Part shown: piece by piece, positions 34,551 to 42,884 of the stretch
How positions within the stretch are numbered: the first letter of the stretch is position 1
Layout of the letters: every line of letters begins with the position of its first letter
Assembly (NCBI GenBank): GCA_964487555.1
Contig: CAZART010000004.1
Location: forward strand, 46,343-110,342
DNA: 64,000 nt
Direction: 5' to 3'
Origin: CAZART01 sp964487555
GTDB taxonomy: Bacteria; Bacteroidota; Rhodothermia; Rhodothermales; VXPQ01
Made by a program: the position numbers and the translations under genes
Notes under the pieces: model-generated
Seen by the model: only the letters and a program-made list of their open reading frames with translations
Databases searched by the model: none
Told to the model about the DNA's origin: nothing

Positions 34551-35584
34551 CGCAACGACACCCCCAGCGTGAATCGTTGCACATCCGTCAAATAGTCTCC
34601 CATCGACCCGTAGCTGTAGTCTATCGCCAGCCCGAGATCTCGAATGGAATGTCGGAGTCCGCCACCGAGCGTCAGGCCGCCATTGTCGTAATTGAATTTG
34701 TAACCCGCGCGAAGAGACAGCAGGCGTGCGAATTCATATTCGATGCCATAATGGATCTGCTGTCCGAAGTCGTTTGGATGGAAAATGTCGAAAGCCGTTC
34801 TGATCTCATTGTCGTCGCTGCCCGCGAGAAACAGGCCGCTCGGCCCCACGAGGTCGGCAGCGATCCCAACGCGAAACAGGAGCGGCACGGCGTGACTTTC
34901 GACGGCGTATTGAACGTCGGCACCAAAATTCTGCACGGAGGAAGCAATCTGGATGGAACGAAAGCCGGTGTCGTACCGAATGCCGAAGTCGAACAAGACG
35001 CCGGCGGCCGCCGTCCCGACTTCATCCATAACGCCCTGTCGCACCATGGTCGTCACCCTCCCAGCGCCGAAGAGCGATTCGTAGGCATACTTGACACCGA
35101 GACCGAGCGCGAAGCGATCGGTGAGATGGCGGGCGTAAGTGGCTCCAATCGCGTAGCTGAACGGCCGAAACGTTCTTCCTGTCATACCGGGCTGATCGGG
35201 ATCGCTAATAAACGGGCGTTCGTTCGTCGTCTCTTCAAACGAACCGAAATCGACATACTGGAACTGAACGCCCACGGCTCCCACGTCGCCGAGTGAGTAG
35301 GCATAGGAAAGCCCGCCCTGCCGGGCATCAAAGAGCCAGTCCGTATAGGTAACGGAAAGCTCTTGATGCTCAGTCAGGGCGAGCCCGGAGGGATTCCAGA
35401 AAACGGCCTCTGCGCCAGACGCCCACACGCTGTAGGCTTCACCAACCGCAGCGGCGCGAGCCGAGGGCAATACCTTCAGGAACTGCATAGCCGTACTGCC
35501 GACTTTCTGCGCCGACGCCGCCTGAGCGCAAAGCCCAAGAAGCACGAATGCGAGCAGGAATATTTTCCCGAAAGGGCGAATCAT
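34547..35584 (-). CDS. PorV/PorQ-family outer-membrane protein (T9SS-associated)
   Basis: 345 residues. Seen: signal peptide MIRPFGKIFLLAFVLLGLCAQAASAQ, then KVGSTAMQFLKVLPSARAAAVGEAYSVWASGAEAVFWNPSGLAL, the hallmark of the PorV/PorQ (UPF0164-like) family, and C-terminal strands LSLRAGYKFNYDNGGLTLGGGLRH. PorV proteins shuttle T9SS cargo to the surface machinery. This copy sits among genes for T9SS cargo and a TonB receptor, so it may be a locus-specific cargo shuttle. It starts 14 bp after the 35599 gene stop and overlaps the next gene. Confidence 0.85.
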   Translation of the reverse strand: MIRPFGKIFLLAFVLLGLCAQAASAQKVGSTAMQFLKVLPSARAAAVGEAYSVWASGAEAVFWNPSGLALTEHQELSVTYTDWLFDARQGGLSYAYSLGDVGAVGVQFQYVDFGSFEETTNERPFISDPDQPGMTGRTFRPFSYAIGATYARHLTDRFALGLGVKYAYESLFGAGRVTTMVRQGVMDEVGTAAAGVLFDFGIRYDTGFRSIQIASSVQNFGADVQYAVESHAVPLLFRVGIAADLVGPSGLFLAGSDDNEIRTAFDIFHPNDFGQQIHYGIEYEFARLLSLRAGYKFNYDNGGLTLGGGLRHSIRDLGLAIDYSYGSMGDYLTDVQRFTLGVSLR

Positions 35585-35598
35585 AATCCAACGTAATT

Positions 35599-37824
35599 CT
35601 AGTGGATGACTACGAACTTGCCGTTTGCTCGCTCACCTGTGACGTGGTCCTCCACGACGAAGTAGTAGACACCTGAGGCGATCACCTGATTGTTGAACGT
35701 GAGCTGGTACCACGGCTCACCGTAAGATTGCCGGTCATGCTCGATTGTCTGCACGAGCTGTCCCGTGTATGAGAAAACACGGATCGTACAGCGGCTGGTC
35801 AGCCCCATGAACTGGACGCGGTCCGAGATATCGCCGCCGCTATCGGAGCCGGTGAGGCCGCTCGTAACGAACAGCGGGTTGGGCACCACGTAGACCTTGC
35901 CGAGCGTTTCAGCGGGAGGCGCCTGGGTCTCATGCACGACGAGGTTGGTCATTCCGCTCCGTCCACCAGCCTCGTCGACGGAAACGACGGCGTACGCAAC
36001 CTCATCCCCCAGATTGCTCTCCGGGTCGAGAATCCGGTATTCGCCCCTTTCGAAATATCGTGCGTCACCGGGGGCCACTTCGTCAATGACGGTCCAGGGA
36101 CCAAGCGGGTGCGGTGCGCGCAACACTTCATAATGGCTGAGCGGCGCCCGTAGCCGCGGCGTGCTGAAGCTTTCGACGTGAGGCTCCCAGACCACGCGAT
36201 TGGCGGCGGCACTCGTGTTCTCGATACGTATAGCCGGAGCCGGCACGGGAATGGGAATCGTGTCGTATCGGCCGTCCGACGGAGCCGTTACCGGGTCGTA
36301 CTGTAATGTATCGTGCTTGACGAAAGGTCGACCGGTGTAGAGTTCTATGGCGCGGTCGGCCACATCCCTGATCGACACGACGCCCGGTGTTACATACCAG
36401 GGAAGCGGGTTGTCCTGCAGATACGTGTTGCCGATGAATCCTGCGGTGCCGAGATGCGGGTACTCGAGCTGCCTGTACCAGCTCGCAACGGGATTGAAGT
36501 GTTGCCCGGCGTCCACGCCGGCCCGGACGTTGCCGCCAAGATCTTTGTACACGTGATCGCCTTCGCCTCCCGGTCCGTAGCCGACCACTTCGGCGACAGT
36601 GAACTGCACCGTCTCGCCCGGCTGCATCACATATGGGAAGAATCCATAGGCGCGAGACACCGGTTGCCACCACGACAGGTTGGCCGACGTCGACGTCCTT
36701 CCTTTCCAGTAATCCCACAAATCAGGTTCGAACTGCTCACTGAACCGGGTTGAATCGACAATGCTCTGCCAGATTCCCGTCTTGCGGCGCAACCGCGGAT
36801 CCATCCACGTCGCAATTTTGCCCTCGTAGAGGTTGCCGTTTTCGTAGCGGAGCAGGAAAGGCTGCTTGGCCTTGCGGTTCTCGTCCCACATGTAGAGACT
36901 GTCGGCCGGGACGAGGAATACCTGATCCGTTTCGTCCGGCGTCGCCAGATGATCGTAGTCCTGATGCAGGACCATAATCCCGGCCGCCTGTGGAGAATTC
37001 AAACCTCCACGATCGCCCGGCTGCGACCACCTCTCAAAAAAGTCCGGATCCGGCAGACCGTTCCGTTCGTGATTATAGCTCATCCAGCGCTTCAGATCGT
37101 AGCGCGCGAAATGGTCTCCGAGGCCTGCCGGCGGCTGACCTCGAAACGCCCCTTCCGACCACTCGCCATGATTCCGCTGATAGCCGAACATCGAAGGCGC
37201 CAGCGTATTCGCGAACGTGATGAATACGTCGTAGATGACTTCGTTCGTCACGTTCTCGAGTGCGTACTCGTAGATGATGAAGCTGTCGTATCCGGGATAG
37301 CTCCATGCTCGGCTCGTGCGGGTGACCCTCACGCCCACAGGGGTGTCCCAGGAGGAGATAATGATCTCCTCCGCTTCGTTGGCATCAAATGCGGAATTCA
37401 ATGAACCGTCGTCGAGCACAGGAAAGTTCTCGATACGCTCGATTCTGATGGGACTGCTGTACACACCGAGTACGGGCACCGATTCACCGTCTGTGTTCGA
37501 GACGGCGCCCGAAAAGGCATATTCCCGCCCTTTCGACGTGGTACCGGCGATCCAGACGCCGCTGCCGAAGGAGAGATGATGGCCCGCAAAGTTTCTACGA
37601 TCCAGGATCATCCGTGAGTTCGGCGGCCACTCCATGGAAGGCCGCCCTTCCGTAACGTTGCCGCCCGCACCGTAGGGCCGCCCGAGTTCTCCCGTGTTGA
37701 AGACGCTCTGATGCAGCAGACCCCTGCGGTGCACGCGCCAGTCGCGCTGCGCCTCAGCATCTCCCGCCGACAGGAAGAGTATCAGCAGGATCAGTCCGAA
37801 TGATCTTGTAAATAGGCTCACCAC
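35599..37824 (-). CDS. Secreted T9SS-type protein of TonB-receptor loci, function unknown
   Basis: 741 residues. Seen: signal peptide MVSLFTRSFGLILLILFLSAGDAEAQ, then RDWRVHRRGLLHQSVFNTGELGRP and SRMILDRRNFAGHHLSFGSGVWIAG, motifs I associate with uncharacterised proteins encoded beside TonB receptors in Rhodothermota and Balneolota. Also a fibronectin-III-like segment (VVWEPHVESFSTPRLRAPLSHYEVLRAP) and a sorting-domain-like C-terminus (VYVVPNPLFVTSG, IRVFSYTGQLVQTIEH, IASGVYYFVVEDH). It lies 10 bp after the TonB receptor gene. It might fill the role of the missing SusD as a surface glycan-binding partner; this is inference. Confidence 0.7.
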   Translation of the reverse strand: MVSLFTRSFGLILLILFLSAGDAEAQRDWRVHRRGLLHQSVFNTGELGRPYGAGGNVTEGRPSMEWPPNSRMILDRRNFAGHHLSFGSGVWIAGTTSKGREYAFSGAVSNTDGESVPVLGVYSSPIRIERIENFPVLDDGSLNSAFDANEAEEIIISSWDTPVGVRVTRTSRAWSYPGYDSFIIYEYALENVTNEVIYDVFITFANTLAPSMFGYQRNHGEWSEGAFRGQPPAGLGDHFARYDLKRWMSYNHERNGLPDPDFFERWSQPGDRGGLNSPQAAGIMVLHQDYDHLATPDETDQVFLVPADSLYMWDENRKAKQPFLLRYENGNLYEGKIATWMDPRLRRKTGIWQSIVDSTRFSEQFEPDLWDYWKGRTSTSANLSWWQPVSRAYGFFPYVMQPGETVQFTVAEVVGYGPGGEGDHVYKDLGGNVRAGVDAGQHFNPVASWYRQLEYPHLGTAGFIGNTYLQDNPLPWYVTPGVVSIRDVADRAIELYTGRPFVKHDTLQYDPVTAPSDGRYDTIPIPVPAPAIRIENTSAAANRVVWEPHVESFSTPRLRAPLSHYEVLRAPHPLGPWTVIDEVAPGDARYFERGEYRILDPESNLGDEVAYAVVSVDEAGGRSGMTNLVVHETQAPPAETLGKVYVVPNPLFVTSGLTGSDSGGDISDRVQFMGLTSRCTIRVFSYTGQLVQTIEHDRQSYGEPWYQLTFNNQVIASGVYYFVVEDHVTGERANGKFVVIH

Positions 37825-37834
37825 GTGTTCACCT

Positions 37835-40732
37835 TTAAAACTCTACACTCAGGCCCAGACTGTACGATCGCGGCTGATTGCTGAAGATGAGAAACGATTG
37901 GTCCAGCGCGAACGGGCCCTGCCTTCCCTTATCCCACCAGTAACGCGCGCCATTATCTTTGTCCTCGACGCCGAACTGTTCGTAGTACTGCAGCGGCAGA
38001 TTTGGATTGGTCGGTGTAGGCCGATCGAAGATGTAGTTGTAGTTCAGGATCTTATTGTTGAAGAGGTTGAAGACCTCGAAGTAGATCTCGGCAGGCACGC
38101 CGAAGAAATCTCGGACGACCTTAGTCAGTCGCAAATCCGTATCGAACTCTGCCGGCGTCCTCTCCGCGTTGATGAGCCGAATGTCGGATGGCGAGGTGTA
38201 GGGGCGTCCGCTTCGGACATTCGAGAAAACCGACAGCGTTATATCGGCGAAAGGACGAGCGCCCGCAATGGAAGGCCCCCAGTCCTGGCCGGTCAGGTAG
38301 GTAGCCGATAGAACGAGGTTGTGCTTCCGATCGAAGTCGAGCACGATGTCGCGCGTCGGAACGTTGCGCAAGTCGTTGGTCACCGTCCCCGTCGTATCGC
38401 GGTTGAAAATGGGGGTTGCGGCCGTAGCATTAGGACTTTTGCCGGTGGCAAAGCTGTACTGGTAATTCAGCGAGCCGCGCAGCGCCCCGCGCCGCTTGTT
38501 GAGCGCCACCCGGAATCCGCGGATGTCGGCATAGTCCGTGTTGAAATAGGAGCTCACCTGATAGCCGGCACGATCGTCGATGAAGTTGGCCTGCTGGATG
38601 AGGTTTTTCACATCCTTATAGTACCCGCTTACGTCCAGCGTGAAACCTGCGCCGAGTCCCTGCACGACGCCGACGTCATAGCTGTTCGTCGTCTGCGGCC
38701 TCAGCGTCGAGTTTCCGAGAATCACCGGATTTCGATCTCGCTGCCCGATGCGCTCCGATACGATGAACTGAAAGGACGGGCGTTGCATGAACGCGCCGTA
38801 GTTCAGGTGAAACACCGTGCTGACGGTGATGGGAAACGATATGCCGATTCGAGGCTGCACGCGCATGTGTACCGGCGGCTCTTCCCGGGATGCGTCCGAA
38901 GGGTGGAAGGTGCCGGTAGAGTCGGGGTCCCCGAAGGGCTCAAATAGATCCGTGTAATTGTCGACGCCGGAGTACCAGGAATCGAAACGAACGCCCACGT
39001 TCGCGATGAGGCCCTCGAATTCCATTTTGTCCTGGAGGTAGACGGCGGCTTCGAAGGGGTGCGCGGTGTAATCTTCGAGCAGCCGGGTGGTTCGGACGTT
39101 CAAGAAGTTGTCGACGTTGATGCGATACCAGTTGACCTGGACCCCCCCATTGACCAGATGCGCATCGGTGACCTGGCTCGAGATGGAACCGTCTAACGAG
39201 ATCGTACGGCTCTGCTCGTCGGTAAAGGTGTGATTGCCGACCTGGTAACCTATGCGGTCGGGCGAGTTGTTGTTTGGGAACGGAAGCGTTCCGATCACCC
39301 AGTTGATATTGACGGAGTCCGGAACCGTATCCGGCACCGGCGTCGAGCCCACGAAGTTGCTCGTGTGCAGCGTGTTGAGCTGCAGCTCGTAATAGGTGCT
39401 CGGACTCAGGGCGTGTGTGAGCCGGGCTCCGATCTGCGCGTTCAGCCGCTTCTGATACTGCAGCCCGACGACCCTGTCCCAGAGCCAGCGCTGATATCCG
39501 CTCACGCCGTTCGAACCGGGAAAGACATTATTACGCTCGCGTAAGAGTCCACCACTGACACGAAGCGCGGCGCCGTCCCACACGTCGAGCACGATGTTGC
39601 CCATGGCCTGGTACTCCGTGCTCGGGCGATCCGTCGGAAGAAAGTGATGCTGCTGCAAAGAACGAAGCGCCATGAACATGCGCAGTCGCTCGGTGATCGG
39701 TCCGCCCGTTGCGACCTCGACGGAATAGTCGACCTCCTGCCCGTAGTCTCTGTTCAGATCTCGGCGAGTCTGCTCGTAGAGCGCCTGAGCCATCGCGAGT
39801 TGAGCCAGCGTATCCCCCGCAAAATAGCTTGTAAGGCCGGAGGCCATCGATCCATAGAACGGCTGAGCTTCATCGGCGCCCGGGTCGCCGGTCAGCCAGA
39901 TATCACCCTCCAAGAGCAGCAGGCGGAGGTACTCCTGGTTTTCCGGATCGAAGACGTTCGTTCCAAAATGTTTTCTGCCGGGGGGACGGGCGCGCCCATC
40001 GAACCGGGTCGTCCACTGCGACCGGCTGCCTTCTTTCATCGAGATGCGAACGACCCCCGACTGGGCGTTGCCGTACTGCGCCCCGAATCCGCTGGTGATG
40101 ACTTCAACTTCTTCGACGGCACTCATGATGGGCATGAACGCCGAGGAGTTGTCCAGAGGATTAACGATGCCCATGCCCTGGAGCGTGTATAACTCTTCAC
40201 CCGAGCGCCCGCCGCGAAAATGCCCGTCGACGACGTCGGGCTGGAGGCTGAGCACGTCCCCGATGTCACGAACGCCCGGCAGGGTCTGCACGTCTTCGGC
40301 CCGGACAATGTAGCTGGTTGAGGTTTTGTCGCGCTCGACGTCCGGCCTCACAGCCGTCACAGTGACCTCACCCACGCCGATAGCCTCATCGACGAGCTCG
40401 AAGTCGACCGTCGTTGTGCGATTCGCGTTCACGATGACGTCCTCGACGACGGTAGCTTCGTACCCGATCATGCTCGCCCTCACCTCGTAACGACCGGGCG
40501 GCACATTAATAATGAAGTACGAGCCGTCCACATCGCTCGCCGCGCCGCGCGTTGTGCCTACCATGAGGACGTTGACTCCCGGCAGCGGATCGCCGGTCTG
40601 AGAATCCGTCACGGTCCCTGCAATACGCCCGGCGTTCTGGGCAGAGGCATCAGACGGATATACGAGAAGAAGGACGGCGCCGATAAACAGCGATCTCAGT
40701 AGACCATCAATGAAGAAAGGAGGAAGGGGCAT
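37835..40732 (-). CDS. TonB-dependent receptor (SusC-like, without SusD), pectin-locus
   Basis: 965 residues from ATG 40732, whose next residues MPLPPFFIDGLLRSLFIGAVLLLVYPSDASAQ form a signal peptide; the frame is open for 35 codons further upstream. Then a carboxypeptidase-regulatory domain (GRIAGTVTDSQTGDPLPGVNVLM), a plug with TSYIVRAEDVQTLPGVRDIGDVLSLQPDVV and FGAQYGNAQSGVVRISM, and a long barrel ending in Phe (YSLGLSVEF). Imports oligosaccharides across the outer membrane using TonB energy. First gene of a six-gene operon running to 26911. Its promoter has a CTTWACCGGTWAAG-type operator (40841-40854). No SusD gene is adjacent. Confidence 0.92.
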   Translation of the reverse strand: MPLPPFFIDGLLRSLFIGAVLLLVYPSDASAQNAGRIAGTVTDSQTGDPLPGVNVLMVGTTRGAASDVDGSYFIINVPPGRYEVRASMIGYEATVVEDVIVNANRTTTVDFELVDEAIGVGEVTVTAVRPDVERDKTSTSYIVRAEDVQTLPGVRDIGDVLSLQPDVVDGHFRGGRSGEELYTLQGMGIVNPLDNSSAFMPIMSAVEEVEVITSGFGAQYGNAQSGVVRISMKEGSRSQWTTRFDGRARPPGRKHFGTNVFDPENQEYLRLLLLEGDIWLTGDPGADEAQPFYGSMASGLTSYFAGDTLAQLAMAQALYEQTRRDLNRDYGQEVDYSVEVATGGPITERLRMFMALRSLQQHHFLPTDRPSTEYQAMGNIVLDVWDGAALRVSGGLLRERNNVFPGSNGVSGYQRWLWDRVVGLQYQKRLNAQIGARLTHALSPSTYYELQLNTLHTSNFVGSTPVPDTVPDSVNINWVIGTLPFPNNNSPDRIGYQVGNHTFTDEQSRTISLDGSISSQVTDAHLVNGGVQVNWYRINVDNFLNVRTTRLLEDYTAHPFEAAVYLQDKMEFEGLIANVGVRFDSWYSGVDNYTDLFEPFGDPDSTGTFHPSDASREEPPVHMRVQPRIGISFPITVSTVFHLNYGAFMQRPSFQFIVSERIGQRDRNPVILGNSTLRPQTTNSYDVGVVQGLGAGFTLDVSGYYKDVKNLIQQANFIDDRAGYQVSSYFNTDYADIRGFRVALNKRRGALRGSLNYQYSFATGKSPNATAATPIFNRDTTGTVTNDLRNVPTRDIVLDFDRKHNLVLSATYLTGQDWGPSIAGARPFADITLSVFSNVRSGRPYTSPSDIRLINAERTPAEFDTDLRLTKVVRDFFGVPAEIYFEVFNLFNNKILNYNYIFDRPTPTNPNLPLQYYEQFGVEDKDNGARYWWDKGRQGPFALDQSFLIFSNQPRSYSLGLSVEF

Positions 40733-40840
40733 ACCCAGTTTCCGTTCAATCGGCGTACGTGTTGTTCGGCAGATAACTCGAAGGGCAGGGCCAGGATGCC
40801 AGGGCGTCTTTCCGATTTCCCAACCTCTCACGAGCACGGG

Positions 40841-40854
40841 CTTTATCGGTAAAG
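40841..40854. promoter_or_regulatory. Putative LacI-type operator of the TonB-receptor operon
   Basis: CTTTATCGGTAAAG, one mismatch from the palindrome CTTTACCGGTAAAG and matching the consensus of sites at 14488 and 44416. It lies 15 bp downstream of the -10 box and 108 bp upstream of the receptor ATG. Confidence 0.6.
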
Positions 40855-40857
40855 TTA

Positions 40858-40884
40858 CCGCTTACTCTGAAGTAATGTAAGCGG
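40858..40884. promoter_or_regulatory. Second inverted repeat over the TonB-receptor promoter
   Basis: CCGCTTAC (40858-40865) is exactly complementary to GTAAGCGG (40877-40884), 11 bp apart, spanning the -10 box. A different sequence from the LacI-type operator, so it may bind a second regulator, or form an RNA hairpin if transcription starts upstream. Confidence 0.5.
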
Positions 40885-40898
40885 TCTTAGAAAGTCAA
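40870..40898 (-). promoter_or_regulatory. Putative promoter of the TonB-receptor operon
   Basis: On the minus strand TTGACT (40898-40893), 17 bp, TTACTT (40875-40870). The -35 is good, the -10 poor; support comes from the matching layout of the two other operator-bearing promoters. Confidence 0.35.
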
Positions 40899-40941
40899 GT
40901 GCCGGTCGGGTTTTCGCCCCGTCTTTTGTCAAATAGGGACG

Positions 40942-41766
40942 CTAGCGAAGCGCCTCCATATGAATGAACTGCATGTCGTCGAAGTCCTGATTCTCACCCC
41001 CCATCGCCCAACAGAACGTGTATCGTCCCGTGCCCGCACCTGCGTGGATCGACCATCCCGGCGAAAGAACGGCCTCCCTGTTGCGAACGACCAGACTCCG
41101 TGTCTGGGTGGGCTCACCCATCAGGTGAAACACCACATCGTCCTCTTCCAGGTCGAAGTACATGTAGACCTCCGTGCGGCGCTCATGCGTGTGCGCCGGC
41201 ATCGTGTTCCAGACACTGCCTTCCTGAACCTCGGTAATCCCCATCACGAGCTGCGCACTTTCCACGGCGCCCGGACGGATATACTTCCGAAGTCGCCGAA
41301 GATTCGCCTTCTCGCTGCTGCCCAGCATCGTTTCGTCGGCGTCGTCCGCTTTAATGTGCGTGGACGGATGCTCAGCATGGGCCGGATAGCTTACCAGATA
41401 GAACGCCGCAGGCTGTCCCGCGTCCGCACTACTCAGCCGGATCTCGCGGCCGCCGCGTCCAACATAGAGGCCGTCGAGGTGAGCCATTTCAAAGGCGGTG
41501 CCGTCAATCTCGGCTTTCCCCGATCCGCCAATATTCAACAGCCCGATCTCGCGCCGCTCGGCGAAATATTCGCTCGCCAGATCAGCCGTGGGTTCCAGTA
41601 TCAAGGGCTCGCCCGTCGGCACAATGCCGCCGACGATGACACGATCGATGCCGGCGAACCGAAGCGCTATTCTTCCCTTCTGAAAGAGGCTCTGGACCAG
41701 GAAATGCTCGCGGAGTTCGTCCGTGGTCATGCGCTTGGTCCGCTCGGCGTCAGGTAGGTAGTCCAT
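40942..41766 (-). CDS. kduI: 5-dehydro-4-deoxy-D-glucuronate isomerase
   Basis: 274 residues from ATG 41766, close to the ~278 of family members; the frame extends 28 codons upstream but that part is not conserved-looking. Isomerises 5-keto-4-deoxyuronate, formed from unsaturated galacturonate, to 2,5-diketo-3-deoxygluconate. Seen: NIGGSGKAEIDGTAFEMAHLDGLYVGRGGREI, the metal-binding HTHERRTEVYMYF (H192, H194, E199), and WSIHAGAGTGRYTFCWAMGGEN (H241). Third gene of GH28-kduD-kduI. Product substrate is supplied by the PL1/PL9/GH105 enzymes of the same region. Confidence 0.97.
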   Translation of the reverse strand: MDYLPDAERTKRMTTDELREHFLVQSLFQKGRIALRFAGIDRVIVGGIVPTGEPLILEPTADLASEYFAERREIGLLNIGGSGKAEIDGTAFEMAHLDGLYVGRGGREIRLSSADAGQPAAFYLVSYPAHAEHPSTHIKADDADETMLGSSEKANLRRLRKYIRPGAVESAQLVMGITEVQEGSVWNTMPAHTHERRTEVYMYFDLEEDDVVFHLMGEPTQTRSLVVRNREAVLSPGWSIHAGAGTGRYTFCWAMGGENQDFDDMQFIHMEALR

Positions 41767-41933
41767 TGTAGGTCCGGTAAAAAATAGGCGAATATGCGAA
41801 TCATAGGACTCGGCGAAGTCGCAATGGCACCTTGCTGCCGGCCCGGCCACCTCGGGCAGTCGAACGGCTCAGACGGCCAGAGCACATCGATCATCCAAAC
41901 AGCTCGGTCAAATCAAGGTACCGGGCCGCCGAG

Positions 41934-42713
41934 CTAGCGGGCGGTCCAGCCGCCGTCAACGACCAGGATATGGCCGTTGACGTAGTCCGATGCCCGTGAA
42001 GCCAGAAAGACCGCGGCGCCGCCGAGGTCGCTCGGATCGCCCCACCGGCCGGCCGGAATGCGGTCGCTGATGGCTTGCGAACGATCGGGGTCTTCCTGAA
42101 GCGCCTGCGTGTTGTCCGTGCGAAAATATCCGGGCGCGATGGCATTCACCTGCACGTTGTGCTGCGCCCACTCGTTCGAGAGGGCCTTGGTGAGCCCCGC
42201 CACGGCGTGCTTGCTGGCCGTGTAGGCGGGCACGGTGATGCCGCCGGTGAAGGACAGCAGCGAGGCAATGTTGATGATTTTTCCCGCGCCCAGCTCAATC
42301 ATCTTCGCGCCGAAGTGACGGCACAGCAGGAAGACGGCGTCCAGGTTGGTCTCGAGCACGATGTCCCACTCCTCTATCGGAAACTCGGCCGCCGGATGGC
42401 GCCGGACCGTGCCGGCATTGTTCACGAGGACGTCGATCTGCCCTGCCGCTCGCTCTGCTTCCTCTGCGAGATCGAGGACGGCGGTACGTTCGGAGAGATC
42501 CGCCGCCACCTGCCAGGCGTTTCGCCCCATCCGGCGAATGGCCGCTGCCGTGGCGGCCGAACCCTCACGCGTACTGCTGGCACACACCACGTCGGCTCCG
42601 GCATCAGCAAGGGCAAGCGCGATGGCCTGTCCAAGGCCGCGACTGGCCCCTGTGACGAGGGCACTTCGTCCGTCGAGCGAAAAGATGTTGCGTACGTTCA
42701 CGTCTAAAATCAA
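41934..42713 (-). CDS. kduD: 2-deoxy-D-gluconate / 2,5-diketo-3-deoxygluconate dehydrogenase (SDR)
   Basis: 259 residues. NAD(H)-dependent reduction of 2,5-diketo-3-deoxygluconate to 2-keto-3-deoxygluconate. Seen: cofactor motif TGASRGLG (21-28), NNAG (98-101), catalytic S151 and YTASK (Y164, K168), and the C-terminal YVNGHILVVDGGWTAR usual in KduD. Length is typical. Upstream GH28 and downstream kduI (167 bp) define the substrate more firmly than sequence alone, since other SDRs look similar. Confidence 0.93.
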   Translation of the reverse strand: MILDVNVRNIFSLDGRSALVTGASRGLGQAIALALADAGADVVCASSTREGSAATAAAIRRMGRNAWQVAADLSERTAVLDLAEEAERAAGQIDVLVNNAGTVRRHPAAEFPIEEWDIVLETNLDAVFLLCRHFGAKMIELGAGKIINIASLLSFTGGITVPAYTASKHAVAGLTKALSNEWAQHNVQVNAIAPGYFRTDNTQALQEDPDRSQAISDRIPAGRWGDPSDLGGAAVFLASRASDYVNGHILVVDGGWTAR

Positions 42714-42884
42714 ACGGCTGTCATTCCCGCACGTCTACGCCGGCCTCGACATCACGCCGGCCTCGACATTCTGGCTCGTACTGATCGTTTCGTCGAACCG
42801 CCTCATCTTAACGTCGATAAGCCGCTCCGAAAATGTCCGGGGTGACACGAACGGCCGCGCCCGCACGTCGCGTCCCGTCGCTGC

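Noticed and set aside
35599..37824. SusD homolog
   Set aside because: No SusD motifs or lipobox; the protein has a sorting-like C-terminus instead.
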